From Albifimbria verrucaria (lineage: Eukaryota; Ascomycota; Sordariomycetes; Hypocreales; Stachybotryaceae): 64,000 bases of DNA. How positions within the stretch are numbered: position 1 is the first letter of the stretch; every line of letters begins with the position of its first letter. This document shows, piece by piece, positions 48,973 to 61,498 of the stretch. The stretch spans positions 3,844,001 to 3,908,000 of the forward strand of contig JAHREC010000018.1 in the NCBI GenBank assembly GCA_020081605.1. Direction: 5' to 3'. The notes beneath the pieces were generated by a model, which was given only the letters and a program-made list of their open reading frames with translations, was not told the DNA's origin and ran no database searches. Made by a program: the position numbers and the translations under genes.

Positions 48973-51008
48973 TTATTCCATAACACCAAAGCAGCTATCA
49001 ACTGACATCTTCAAAATGTTCAAAACTGTGCACATGCTCATAACGCCCTTGCCTTCCGTTCTAAACCTGGGTATAAAGTGATGAAAGCCAAGCTTCCTGT
49101 TTGTGCCACCATTCGCGGTGGAGTGCTCGGTTGGTTGTGCCGTATCACCAACGAATCCCTCCCACCCGTAGCTGCCGTCCACGTTAACCCACCCGTGGCC
49201 TTCGATGCCTTCTTCCCAGCCCTTCATGACACCCAGCAATCTGCACCCCATTGCGCTCACTGTGCATATCACCGTATCGCTCGCATCGGCCAACACTGCC
49301 AAGTCCATCATGTACGCCCTTCCTATCAAGCTACGCAGTTTCAGCGTCTCTTCTGAGGGAGGAGCCATAAGTCAGGCGGCCTCATTGACATTGTCGACCT
49401 TCACACCAGATGGGGCATTGGCTGCATTGTTCCACCGATCGACACCTAGGTTCCAGAACATGGGTGCATAGAAACCACCTTCCCAACCGAACGTCTCGTC
49501 AACAAACGTGTGGAGTTCGAAAGGGTCGTCGCTAGCTTCCTTGATTGCTTCCTTGGAGGCCAGCCGTATCCGCTCCTGGGCTGGTATGGCTTCGGAGAGC
49601 TCTGCGTCTCTGTGTATGGTTGGGTCATCGGAAGCGAGGATGGTAATAGTTCTATGATGGGAGCTCTTCTTGTCGGTCCCATTATAATGTGAATCTACGA
49701 GCAACTCGGCCTGGCCAAGAAATTGTTCAACAGGAACATAGGTATCCCGATACTCGTACTCGAGTGGGTGTCGATCTCCGCGTCGGATGTGTAGTCCAAC
49801 AATGGGGGCAGCTTTGTTCTCGGACTGTCCTGGCTTTGCCTTACTTCGAATCTTCTTCACACGGCTGTCGACATAGTCTTGGTCGCGTTGTATGAGAGCA
49901 AAGAACGCTCGGTATCCTGTTTGTGCAAGCTCGTAGACGTCTCGCAGCTCGTCCGAGTGCTTACCGAATCGGCGATGCTCCAAAAGAAGCTCAGGAAAAT
50001 CTCCTTGGCAGTGGCTGGGGAGACTGCAAGATGCCTAGCCTTAGACGGGCAAGGGATAATATGGTGCCTTGGAGGCGGTTGGCAGTCCGGAATTGGTGGT
50101 GGTTGAAACATGTCGGTATAGCGACCATAAGCCCAACGCGAGTCGTCAATAAAAAGGCTCGACCCTGTGCCTTTGCCAGACCATACAAGGTCCACATCAA
50201 CATGAGTGTGTTCCCGAGTCCAGCATCGGTGCTTTCCATCACAAACGTCATAGATGTCGAGCAAACTGGTTTTCCAAACATCGATGCTTTGTCGACGCCC
50301 ACGAATCGCCCAGCATCGTTGGTTGTGAGGCCCCTCATAATGGCGGGTAGAAAGTTGTTCTTTTCTGCTTCGTATACATCGACAAAATCGTCCTCGGGGC
50401 TTTTGAGCCGAGGATAATTTGTGTTGAGAACGCCTTTTTGTTTGTGGTAGCCTTAGCTCGTGCCGAGACATCGCGGCACTGGTTCATCAGATCAGAGTAT
50501 TCTTGAATAGTCAAGGGAAACTTGTACTCTTGGGGACTGAAACAGTCCACTTCGATTGCCCACTGCTGCTGGTAACTAGAATGGGAGCAGGGAAATCAGG
50601 TAAACTCTCTTGCTCTGTCACCTTCGTCTCGATGTTCACCAGCATCGATTCCGCAGGCGATGATGAGCGTAGACTACCATTTCTAGAGCGCAAAGAAGAT
50701 GTGATAACATAGAGGGTAAGGACGGATCCTAAGAAATAGAACAGGACTCGGAACGCTCGCTTTGGTCGAGATACCAAGATTCTGGTAGGTGATTGTGACT
50801 TCTTCTTCCGAGGTACCAAGGCAGGAAGGCTCGGAGAAGGAGGCGGAGAGAAAAGAAGATGGTTAAAGTTAAAGCGAGAAGAAGTCGAAGACAAAGGGCC
50901 ACGGTCCTGGCAGTTGTAAGATGCGGCTTTGCGCAGGTTGATTTCGGGTGGTGGAATGAATGTCCTAGGCGAGCCAGCTTTCGCCGGGCTGAGTCGAGAA
51001 GAAGCCAT
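48973..51008 (-). CDS. FUT8-like (GT23) glycosyltransferase, type II membrane protein (two exons, four frameshifts)
   Basis: The ATG at 51008 opens a Ser/Pro-rich cytosolic tail, then one membrane anchor (VLFYFLGSVLTLYVITSSL, about residue 90), the type II layout of Golgi glycosyltransferases. The luminal part includes VCSTSMTFVMESTDAGLGNT, FIDDSRWAYGRYTDMF and the donor-binding motif GLHIRRGD. Near the end it has TVICTVSAMGCRLLGVM, matching the C-terminal core of alpha-1,6-fucosyltransferase-like enzymes. Acceptor and sugar are not proven. Frame losses are at GGGG 50532-50535, GGGG 50396-50399, AAAAA 50151-50155 and GG 49994-49995, one base each. An in-frame TGA near 49371 is removed by a 54-nt intron, 49406-49353 (GTGTGA donor, CTGAC branch, CAG), joining NAANAPS to EETLKLRSLIGRAYM. 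Corrected length is 661 residues. Confidence 0.75.
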
Positions 51009-53720
51009 ATTGGCCAATAATGGTTAAAAACACGAAATGAATGAATGTTTGAGATGAATAGATTTGTCAAAGGAGAGACATCGATGCCAGTCGAGGGCGT
51101 AAGGAGTGAATAGACGGTAAGAAGGAATGACAGTCACGTCGAGAAAGAAAAGGCCCAGTCGTGATATGGGAATGGAAGCAAAGAGTCAGCTGGGGATGTG
51201 GTCATCGACCCATGGGGATTGACACAATGCGTCCAGTAAATCGCTTCCCCGTTGGACAGATCTTCGGGAACAAAAGACAGGCAGTCTGGGGTTTCAGTAA
51301 ATTGAATGGTTGTTCCGGCTGAAATTATGAACCAGCCGATCCTGATCGTCACAAAAGCGGCTGGAGACCTCGGCAGCACACAGCGAGTTCCCGGAACCAA
51401 TGACGATGGCCAAGCAGGGACGGAGATGAAGCGAAAGTAAATCAAAGGAGCGTTTGAAAAGCGTTCCCTTGGGAACGAAAGGAGTGAATGTAGAGGGAAG
51501 AAGAAAAGAATGGTTGGGCCACGGTCAAGCCATGGGATGAGAAGGGAAGAAAGGAACGAGTTGGATGGAAGGTGCAACCCACAAGAGGTCGTGGAGGAGG
51601 AAGGAGCCAAAGTCACGATTACGTTCAACAACAATTCCTCATAAGCTACACCGCGCACAGCACATCGTTCAACAAGGCAGCTTCCGCAGCATACCGCAGC
51701 ATTGGGAAGACAGGGCCCTCCTAGCTCGTCCGTCTATTTGAGGCCTTGCGATGCCACCAGCCAACCCCACGGGCCCCTCGTCATGCGGTCTGTCGTTTCC
51801 AGCAGAAAGCTTGGGCCGGAAACCCTCCCTCTAGCGCAGCGGGAGTCTCGCAGTTCCTCTGCTTCTACACGCAAAGATTGGGGACACAAAGAGCGCCCAG
51901 CTCCTTCATGTGCGAAAAAGGGCTCGTTTCGCCGTCCAGGGGTGGAGAGAGGTGACCACGCGCAGGGATTCACAACGCAGGTACGCTCTAAAGGAGACCC
52001 CGCCCCGATGAGAGCTACAGGGGTCGTAACCACGACTCTCCGTGGCACCACAATTGCACTTTTCGTCATGAGAAACAAAGTGTGAAGCAGATAAAGAGGT
52101 TTTTCTCACTAGAATACCGGAACTTACGGGAGAGAGAGGGGGCGCACCAGAAGCGTCCCAACCACCCAGCTGCGGGAAACATCCGGCATCGCAGTATCAC
52201 TTTGATGGGTGTTTGGCGAGCACCGAGTGTCGAGACATCTCGAGATGACCAGCCTCCCATGTAAGTCACTGAGAAGCGAGATGCTGACGATGGCCTCCAA
52301 CAAGTCACCGTGGCACTGCCCAAGGAGGGACGAAAGGGGATAACGAAGACGGCACTCTGAACAATCTCATGATAGCCTACAGGCTCCAGAACCCCAAATA
52401 AAAAGGAAAGGAAAAAAGGAAAGGTACATGTTTCACCAGTATCAGATCCACGCGCCATTGACCAAAAAGGACCTTTCCAGCGAGTACCCGGAAGGCCCCT
52501 GATCAGCCCTGTTTCAGATTTGCTCCCCTGTCAGTCGGCACCACAAAGGAAACCACCGAGGGCTCCATCCAACAATAGCCTCCCATGCCTGTCTCTCTTC
52601 ATGCACAGATTCTCCTCTCTCTCGAAGCTCAGCGGCACCATCCGTTTCCGGGCACTATCAATCTTATCCCCGCCCAGCCGCTGTGCCTCAAGGCGAGAGA
52701 GGAACAAGGGCTGATGACCAGTTGCCTAAAACAAATGTTCCGCCGTCTTGTTCCCCGGAATGCCTTTGCGAGCCTGTCTGTGTCCTGGTGCCAAGCCTCA
52801 GCTGACGGGTCTTGAAGATGCTACCTATCCGAGCCGCTGCTGTAAATTGGATTACGACCCTGGCTCAGAAATGGGCTATGCATCTACATGTGCGCATACC
52901 ATCTTCACGCAAAGCTTCCAGAAAAGACGTTGTTTGCTGCAAACATCTGGACTTTAAATCACAGGTCAGAAAGCGATCAGTATTAGTAGTAGTGGATCTC
53001 ACATCAGAAGCCATCTGTCAAACGGTAGAATTCATGACAACGTCAACGAGAACAGAATGAACGTAACCTCATCAATTGTCTCACCACTCCTCCAAAACAA
53101 CTCGCCTATCTTGCCCTCCACTCGGCAATGGTGACTGTGCAGCCACATCTGAGGTTGCACTCGAACGTTTGTTGGAAACAGGAGGACGCACCTGTCCCAC
53201 ATAGGCGTGCATATGCATGAGGAGCGTGTTAACCAGTCAGAACATAGGGATGTTCTCACCAAACACTCACATTCGTTTCAGTATCTATTTGCACTCGCCA
53301 ATCATAAAACCTCCTTGCTGTTATTTCTTTAGACTGCATTGAGCTTTGAAAATAGGAGACATGTCCCTAGTCAAACAAGCCAAATAAGATGATACCGTTC
53401 TCTTTCATTCGTCATTATTCTTGTATTAAGCCATTCTGTTGCAACTAGGCCTCGCCCTCGAGGCTTTTGAGAGACAACCAGATGGGGAAACGTCTCAATA
53501 ATCCTATCTTCACAACTGTCCCCAGTCTCCTGTTGTCCTCGTCATTCTTCTTCTCCCTGTTCTCCTAAACCATACCAGTGGAGATGGACACCTCGGGTAT
53601 AACGCGAACAACTCCAAGCATGATATCCGGAAAGCAACCGTAACGCCGCCGCCCCTTGGATGGTTTCCTTACCACCCGATAAATACTGACGCCTGCAAAC
53701 ACACGCACTAATTCACAAAT
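51009..53720. other. Intergenic, no supported gene
   Basis: About 2.7 kb. The left part is the glycosyltransferase promoter and leader, AG-rich on the plus strand near 51440-51620. The right part is the kinesin 3' flank. Frames here lack protein-like sequence. Confidence 0.5.
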
Positions 53721-56645
53721 TTAAGAAACAACATCGACCTCAGCCTTCCACGTCGTGTCCTTGGGCAGCTCTCCTATATCCCTTTTCGTCACGTCCTCAA
53801 CAATCACAGGTTTAGACCGGGCGTGATCGCGGGCGCTGGGTGGTAAACGTACGCTACCTCGGACCCCTCTGATGATCTGGCCCGTTTCAACTCGGTCTTG
53901 GATCATCTCATCTAGCATCCTGTTCATCTCATCGACGCCCTTTGCCGATTTCTCCTCGGACTCAGACGCCGGCACCATGGTGGTCTGTTCTGGCGCTGCA
54001 GCGTTTGGCTGCGGAGTTGGCCGAGGCAACCTGGGTTCGGTCGATGCTTCAGCTACGTCTCTCGACCGCGCAGCACTCCGCAATGCCGCCAGCATCCGAT
54101 CCTTGTCATCCAAGCGCGCTCGAAGCTCGGCGATCTCTGCGTCCTTTTCCTTGAGCGCCGTTGACACACTGTGGTCCTCGCCAACCATAATGTTCTTGCT
54201 AGGTGCTGAAAACCCAATGGATGTGCGTGATGAGCTAGCACGGCGGGCTTGAAGCAGTCGTTTCTCTAGTGTTGCAATGTACCGGTTCTTGTCGGCCAGA
54301 TCGGCTTGAAGGGCGCGGTTCTGCGCACTCAGCGACGCAGTACCATCGCCAAACTCTCCCACGCTATCTTCATCCGCCTCGCCAGCATCGCCATCAACAA
54401 GCAGGACTTGAGCTCCGTTGCCGCTGGTTGATCGTCGTCCAATCGTTGAAGATGCTGATGTCATGGAGGATGTCCGTTCCAGTAGGGACTTCGGTCCGGT
54501 CGATGTCGCTACCGATGAACGAATAGATGCTGGCAAGGAGACTTGCGAGTATCTGGCATACTGTCCGAGCGAACTCATGGAGCCGTTGGAGTTGACACCA
54601 ACTGATTTTGAGCTCAAAATGAGGCGGTTCAAATGGTCAATTCGCTCCTTCAACGCCGTCCTCGCCAGTTGCATCTCGAGAATTTGCTCCTCGTGACGCT
54701 CAGCGGCTTCCTGTTCACGTGCTTTTTCCACCTGTTCATCCTTTGCCTTTTCCACATCGCTATCTTCGCCATTCTTTTTCTTCTTGCGTTGAGTGTCAAG
54801 CTGCTGCCGTAACTCAGTAATCTCCATTCGGTATCTCTCCAACAACACCCTAGCGCCACCGTCCCCGCCAGCACCAAGGGCTTCCTCTGCCCTCTTGGCA
54901 TGGCTCACGATGCTGTTCTTCGCTCGGGATGCGAACTTAAGAGTATTCAGTGTTTCCTGCGTATGAGTATTGGCAGCAGCCACACTTCCTGCAGCACCGA
55001 TTTGTATCGTGCACAATATGCTAACCAGAGAATTGCCAGATAATGCTCCTTGAAGCAGTCTTGTGAGCTTGCTGTCACGGTATGGCAGATGCTTTCCCTC
55101 TTTGTCTGCGCCTTTGCCCTCCTTGTCTTTCCACTCGGACAATTTCGCAATCACAGTACCGAGAGTGAGCAAACTCTTGTTAATATGTGCTCCCTCCTGC
55201 CTTCGCTCTTTGGATTCGGCTGCTTTCTCTGAACCTGCCAAATCGATCAGGCTCAAAGTGGAAACACGAACGCCACCAGGAATGATGCCAGATCGCTTGT
55301 CCCCATTGCTGCTTGCTGCGGGCATCCGTTCCCTACTCTCGACAACAATTTGAACGACGGCGTGACTTCGAGAACTGCGAGCATTGAATTGCGTGCTCGC
55401 GGTCCTACGAGCTTGATCACCACGGGCAATAACTCTCAACAGCTGCGTCGGACTTTGCACGATCTCTTCTTTGAGAGGCGTCGCATAAACACCTCGCTTG
55501 CTGTCTTCGCGTAGTTTAATTTCTTCTTGTGGTGCTCCCAGCCCACCGTTTGTGGACATACTCAACAGGTCGTGGATCTTTTCGTTATAGATTTCAAGAT
55601 AGCTGACACGAAGCAGGAATTCACGAGAGGGTGTCTCTCGAATGTATGAGAAAATATCGGTAATAGCCAAAGGGATCACACCTGGTGAAGAGGCCGTGCC
55701 CTGCATGGAAAACGTTTTGCCTGTACCGGTCATACCGTATGCAAAAACTGTTCCATGGTAACCTTCCATGACCCTTCTTACCAACCGCTTTGCGATATGG
55801 TCATAAACGCGTGAGTTGTTATCATGTGTTGTAAAAACATTATCTGAAAAGGTTAAAATTAGTAAAATAGAACAAGGGGTTGGATATAATATGCTCGTAC
55901 CGTAATAATGATCACCTCCCTCCTTTCCTCTATACGCAATAAGCGATGTTCGACCATCTACCATCCACTCTCCATCGGGACTCCCATGATCAGAGTTGGC
56001 ATCTGGACGCACTCGAACGCTCACGAGAACGTTACCCTTGCCATCGGGCTTGGACGCTCGTTTCTCTGAGGCGCCATCTACAGGGTCATCGTAGGTTGTT
56101 GCTGAGGTTGAATAGGATTCTTGTGCGGATGAGCTACGGCTCTGTGGAGGTGAAGAAACACTGATTAAGCCATCAGACATACGCACAGTGCTGACGGATT
56201 TGCCCTCGCCGCTTCCATTCAGAAGGCTGGGAGAGTTCAAATTGTAAGCTCCATGTAACGGATCCCTAGAAGACTTTGACTTCCGCGCAGGTCGACCCTT
56301 CTCGTTGGCAAGCGGACTAGGCGGTAGACTGCTGCCAGGGCGAGTGTCACCACGCGGCGGCTGAGGAAAGGAGTTGATGCTGACAGTCTTTCGTATCGTC
56401 TTGCCAGCCGCATTAACGCCACTAACGGCGCGGATCTGGGGTAATGCGCTGGATGGGCTGAGAGGTGGCAGGTTTGCAGACGGGGCGCGCAAGCCGCTTC
56501 TCGGAGTAGTTGGTGCTGACCTTGTCGAAATAGCAGACGGTATGTTGCCGGTGCTCTTGCGCGTCTTGGTCACGGGTAAGGCGGGGAGTGCCATGTTGGG
56601 TGGTCCATTGGACGGTCGCGAGGGGCGCGGTAGTGTGGTCGCCAT
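53721..56645 (-). CDS. KIP2: KIP2/KipA-type kinesin (two exons, intact)
   Basis: Plus-end-directed microtubule motor of the CENP-E/KIP2 group; fungal members carry dynein and CLIP-170 to plus ends and help keep polarity. The ATG at 56645 (MATTLPRPSRPSNGPP) opens a basic, Ser/Pro-rich head of about 200 residues, typical of KIP2 and a likely microtubule-binding and phosphorylation region. The motor spans about residues 205-600: VSVRVRPD, P-loop GMTGTGKT near 285, switch I NARSSRSHAV, switch II LIDLAGSEKA, INKSLLTLGTVI, and YRDSKLTRLLQGALSGNS. Coiled-coil stretches follow to a short conserved tail ending TTWKAEVDVVS. A 57-nt intron (55900-55844) joins HYY to DNVFTTHD and contains no stop. Length is about 955 residues. 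This 3-kb frame needs no correction, unlike many neighbours. Confidence 0.93.
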   Translation of the reverse strand: MATTLPRPSRPSNGPPNMALPALPVTKTRKSTGNIPSAISTRSAPTTPRSGLRAPSANLPPLSPSSALPQIRAVSGVNAAGKTIRKTVSINSFPQPPRGDTRPGSSLPPSPLANEKGRPARKSKSSRDPLHGAYNLNSPSLLNGSGEGKSVSTVRMSDGLISVSSPPQSRSSSAQESYSTSATTYDDPVDGASEKRASKPDGKGNVLVSVRVRPDANSDHGSPDGEWMVDGRTSLIAYRGKEGGDHYYGTSILYPTPCSILLILTFSDNVFTTHDNNSRVYDHIAKRLVRRVMEGYHGTVFAYGMTGTGKTFSMQGTASSPGVIPLAITDIFSYIRETPSREFLLRVSYLEIYNEKIHDLLSMSTNGGLGAPQEEIKLREDSKRGVYATPLKEEIVQSPTQLLRVIARGDQARRTASTQFNARSSRSHAVVQIVVESRERMPAASSNGDKRSGIIPGGVRVSTLSLIDLAGSEKAAESKERRQEGAHINKSLLTLGTVIAKLSEWKDKEGKGADKEGKHLPYRDSKLTRLLQGALSGNSLVSILCTIQIGAAGSVAAANTHTQETLNTLKFASRAKNSIVSHAKRAEEALGAGGDGGARVLLERYRMEITELRQQLDTQRKKKKNGEDSDVEKAKDEQVEKAREQEAAERHEEQILEMQLARTALKERIDHLNRLILSSKSVGVNSNGSMSSLGQYARYSQVSLPASIRSSVATSTGPKSLLERTSSMTSASSTIGRRSTSGNGAQVLLVDGDAGEADEDSVGEFGDGTASLSAQNRALQADLADKNRYIATLEKRLLQARRASSSRTSIGFSAPSKNIMVGEDHSVSTALKEKDAEIAELRARLDDKDRMLAALRSAARSRDVAEASTEPRLPRPTPQPNAAAPEQTTMVPASESEEKSAKGVDEMNRMLDEMIQDRVETGQIIRGVRGSVRLPPSARDHARSKPVIVEDVTKRDIGELPKDTTWKAEVDVVS

Positions 56646-59600
56646 TTTTGAAGTTACGGCGAATAAGGAATCCTCAGCAGCCGGTTTTGCCAGGCTATGA
56701 AAATGTAGCAGGCGGCTGCTTCCCCGGGTTTCTCTACCTTGAGGTGACGGTGTCGTTGTCCATCTACGACAGGAAAGTAGACACTGATAGGGAGATGTTC
56801 GGTTTCGGGTCAAGCGAGTGGTGAAGTAAATCTTTGAGGTGTGTAAAGCGAAGAAGAGACGTTTGGTGGTGACGTTGCGATCGTTACTCGTGGCTGTGCG
56901 AAAACGGTCGCAAAACGGTTACTCGGGTTGGCGAAAGACCACGCCTGGGACGGCTTGTTGTCAGTCAAGTGGAACGTGCAATATGTGATGATGCACCAGG
57001 AACTGTATAGCCGCCGAACCCAAGTCGGTCTTGAGCCCTCCAGGTCCAAGAGCGACAAAACAGAAAGAAAAGGAAGACGGCTAGAACAGGAACAGGATCG
57101 GAGACGTACGGAATTCGGTCGCTCGAACAGATTATTGACCAGCAAGGCCAATTAAAGCACAGATGGGGAAGGTGGTGATCCGAGAGCAAGCTACCGAGGC
57201 GGAAGGGACTGCCCTGGCGAAGAACAAAAAGATTCGAGTGTATAGCGAGCTCGAGAGTCGGAGTGTGGGCACTCGTCGGCGATAGTTTGAGGCTAGAGTG
57301 ATTGATCGGACGCTGGGCCGGAAGCTTCAAGTCACCCGTGCGGTAGGCCGTGGGTAGATTCGTCGGCACCTGATCGAGAGACGGAATGAACAGGCGATAG
57401 ACGCAAAGTAACGGTGGTGCGCACGTTCTCTGGCGTGGTTGACGTGAGTGAAGTCGCGGATGTGGATGTGGAGGAGGAGACGGACGTCGACAGGGATCAA
57501 CTCTGCCCTGCGTTGCCCAAATGCCGCCGTCGAGCAGACACAACAGACGATGGCCTGGGTCTCGGTCAGGCTTGGCCACTGGGGACTGTCGATGAGAGCC
57601 AAGTGGGGAGCTCTCGGGCAAGCAGGGTGCCGATTGCTGGGAGTGTCAAAAAATAAAACGACGCCTAACCAGTTTAGCCCAGGGCAGCAGCTCAAGCCAA
57701 TGTCGGCGTCAACAAGGGATTGTCAGGTGACGTATATGACGACGAATCATGGGAAGAGAACGAGCAAAGTAAGACGGGGCGAGGCAGAGGCAGCAAAAAG
57801 ATGAAGGGAGCGGTAAGCGATTGGACAAAGGAGCGACATGTACGGTGAATAACGAGCTTGAATCCCAATACCGACAACGACGAGGATGATGGTGACGAGG
57901 GAGAGTTTTCCCAGAGGTGACTGTTGAGAGAGGTTCGGCACAAGTACCTACTCTACTGTACCTGCCTTGCCATGGGCTGGAGTGTGCCACTGAACCTACT
58001 AAAATCTAATCTCCTAGTTAGCTCAGCCCGGTACGACACATAAGGCTTGCGCCTGTTGTTCCCTCCGTACTAAGGACCGCCTACAGCGCATCTTAGTTCG
58101 TGGCTACTAGGCAGGTAACTAACCTACCTTACCTTATGTGACGGTGCCTTCGCTGGACTCGAGCTCTTCTCGCCACGGAACCTGCCCTCTCACGAGCTCG
58201 GGCCAGGGAGAAGCCGGGGTTCGGGAGGGGATGCAACGCTACGGCTACAGGGTAGGCTGCCTTAGCTTGCACCCAAAGTGGGACATGGGAGATGGGGACG
58301 GCGGACGAGCAGAGGCGAGGCACGGCAAAGGGCAAATTGCGATACGCCGGGCTCCCCACCCTCTCTTCTCTTGGAGAGAAATCACCGTCCAAGTTGGCCT
58401 GTTGCGCGATTGGACGGTCCCTTGTCCCTTGCGCTAAAGTAAAGAGTCTTCCTGGTTCTGATATGACGCCCTGGCTGATTGGATGGGCGGGAATGGGATG
58501 CGTAAGATTCTCGCCCCATCCCTGCAACACCCACTGGTTCGAACTGGTCAGAAGCCAAAACATGCTTTGACGCCGTAATTCAGGGTCGAGCCCAGTGAGT
58601 AAGGTGGTGGAGAGACAGTCGATCTAGCTCGAGCATGCGGCCAGCCCAAAAGTACTTTACTGTGCTGGTGCTGTACCACCTATGGACAAGCCGCTGTACT
58701 TTGAGGTCCAACTTGCATCAACCATGTGTCAATGTCTTGGAGGAAATAGAAAAGGAAAACAGGAAAAGAAAAGAAAATATTTAACGGTGACCAGAGCGTA
58801 TTGGGTAATAAATCCCTGAGCGCAGGTACCTACACTCAGTAGCTTCCCGCCAAGTCCCAGTATATTGGATGAGATACTTTCTTTTCCCTTTTTTCTTTTT
58901 CTTTTTTTTTTTTCTTCAACACCCTGCAAAAACTCGTCTCAAGGAGTGGTTCACTTACAAACCAACCCAGATTTGCAAGATTTGGGCCGGCTGGGGTACG
59001 CTTCCGTGCATTTTCCTGGTCCTCGGGGTCCTTACATAGTACACTTCTCCGCTCCAACCGAATACCGTTTGCTGCCCAGATCCAATCCACCACATCCCGG
59101 AACGACGGACTATATGGGGCTCGGGATGGCACACCAACGGCAACACCAGCGACTGACATAAACACAATTACACCAGTCCCGCATCAATACGGAGTAATAA
59201 AGAGCAGCAGGGACAGGGAATGCGGGCTGGGGCTCCATACCACCGAGCGGCGCGGCAAGTCGCCCTAGAGTCGCAGTCAGAAAGTGTAAGATCCCGGGTG
59301 CCCATACTGAGTCAAATGTCTTGGGGGCATCCCAGTCTTTGTCTCCGATTCGACGCGACGCACCATCTTTGAGTCGCATCGATGCCGTTTACTGCTCTCC
59401 TTGATCAATCTCCTTGGCTGTCCCCTTGCTCATCCTTACCGTCCCCGTCTTTTGCTGAAATCAGGGCCTGCCACAACCCTGGTCATCCCATCACACAAGA
59501 TCCTCCGCCTGGCCAAGCCATGGTGTAAATCACTAACATGGCCAGAGGGCCCTTTGACCCTGCAAAGGGCAAGCCAAAGGTGGGGGCAGGGAGAAGATCT

Positions 59601-61498
59601 CCTGTGAAAGACACTGACAAACAAGGACAAACCAACGCAGGTGAATCCTACCCTCTGTGTCGTCGGGACCAATGTGACTTGACGTGTGCACAGACACGTC
59701 CCCATCCTCCTCGATTCCGGGACACGCGCTCCGAGCTAGTCTGTCTTTGGACATTGGACAATGTCGACTCCCTGCAGGCCCGGACCAGCAAACGCACAGG
59801 ATGGGCCACCCGGACCTGCAGAAGCGCACAGCGGGAAGCGGCAGCGAGCTGTGCACTTAACTTCCATTCCCACGAGACATGAGAGTTTGGTTCGGCGTCG
59901 CCTAGCGCCCTTGGTGGTCTTGGTGGGTGTCATTGTCCAGTTTGCGGTTGTTTTCTCGTGCCACGACATTCATCTTCAACGTCTGTGGGCAGCGTAGCAT
60001 CCCGTAGGCGATCTTCGGACCGCGTGCCGCAGCTACGACGGTAGACCTCCTTGACAACTGGAGGAAATGTGACTCTAATATCAAAGGACATTGTTGACCG
60101 GTCGTCCCCTGCAGGCACTGGGTACTGACTAACAATTGATAGATCACAGCGCCTCGCCCCTTGTTCAACGAGATGAAGCCTGCATATTTGCTAAAGATGG
60201 GAACCCCACCGTATCCCTACCGCCTATGCGAAAACTCGAGTTCCTTTTTGCACAGTCCAATTTGGTCACCAACGTGGAATGATGCATGCCGGTAGTCGTC
60301 TCATGGCCCCGTTTTCTACAGCGCCTTTCCGCTGCCTGCATAACGCACCAACCTCCCTTTTTCCTCGAGATCACATCCGTCTCCAGCAAAGGTCAGCAAA
60401 GGTCAGCAATCGTAAACAGAACGCCTCCGTCTCATAGGCCCCTATCAAGATAACAGAATAAGCCATGTCTACGATCTGGGCTTTGATAACCCTTACCCGG
60501 TCGTCCCATTCGTCCTAAGGGTCGTTGGTCATGTCACAGCAACGAACATGGCGGCGCCACCTTCATCCTCCAAGTCGTCCAATGGGCACCCTAGTCTCAA
60601 TAATTTCCCGTACCACGGTCCATTTCGCTCCATGTCTGTCTTCCTTCTCAATTTGCGTTGGCCCCTGTCAATCCCAATCACAAAGCATCATGTCCCCTCG
60701 CTGCACATGTGACTGCTTGTCCAGCACGCATCACAGTCACATCCAGCTGCGAGCCTTTATCACCTTTGCCGGGACCTTGCATCCGGACGCTTATCGGCGG
60801 TTCTGTAGTACAGTAGCCGTGCTGCAGGTGATGATTGCTGTAGCTTGAGGACTAATGCATGCCAATCGCAGTACAGATCGGCAAGAGTCTCGAGCCTTTA
60901 CCCAGCGAACAGCTGAGCTGCACCCTGGCGATACAGATACTACCCCAACTGAATGAGACCTGTCAACTTACACAGCATGCCCACCGGGCCTGGGCTCTTT
61001 TCTTTTCTCTCTTCTTTACTTTTTCGGTTTCCCTGACCCCAATGGTTCTAAGTCCCATTCGCTTCGTGTTTCGGTAGCTCGAAACGTGGCGCGATGTCAT
61101 GATACCGGGAAGTGTTGGCAGGGCTCTCCTTGTCAGTCAATTCTTGTCCGTTGAGGTTGCAGGCAGGCTCCCTGTTAAACTACCTATCTTGCCTCAACTG
61201 TTCAGACACTATTCGGCATTTTCTCCTGAAAGGCCTAGGCTAGTCCCACGGCTTGCACACTTTTCCCGTCCTGGCCAACGTCATTACGCCGTCAAGCCTC
61301 GTGCTCTCGGACATCACCTTGAATCTGCTGTGACAGATATCCGCCTGCGAGACATACGCCAGAGCCACGGGCCCCGTCGCAGCATGGGCTGTTGGCTGCC
61401 GTATGGTCTATCCGCCGACATGTGTCCGTTAAGCTCATAAGTGTAGGTACATCAAATGTCTTGCATCCCTCTTCACCAAAAGTGCGCTCCTCATCCAT
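56646..61498. other. 4.9-kb gene desert upstream of kinesin
   Basis: No supported gene between the kinesin start and the STK19 stop. Several frames exceed 100 codons, but their composition is Pro/Ser/Arg-rich noise from CT-rich DNA. Features are a TAACCTACCTTACCTTATG motif (58120-58138), a T-rich tract with T12 (58878-58916), and no tRNA-like box sequences that I could find. A long 5' leader of the kinesin gene or a non-coding transcript is possible. Confidence 0.45.
58878..58916. repeat. T-rich tract including a run of 12 T
   Basis: Low-complexity CTTTT units ending in an uninterrupted T12. It shows that long A/T runs survive in this assembly, while I noticed no C or G run longer than five. 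Confidence 0.85.

Noticed and set aside
56965..57621. 218-codon minus-strand frame upstream of kinesin
   Set aside because: Pro/Ser/His-rich translation of CT-rich DNA, no motif, not linked in frame to the kinesin start.
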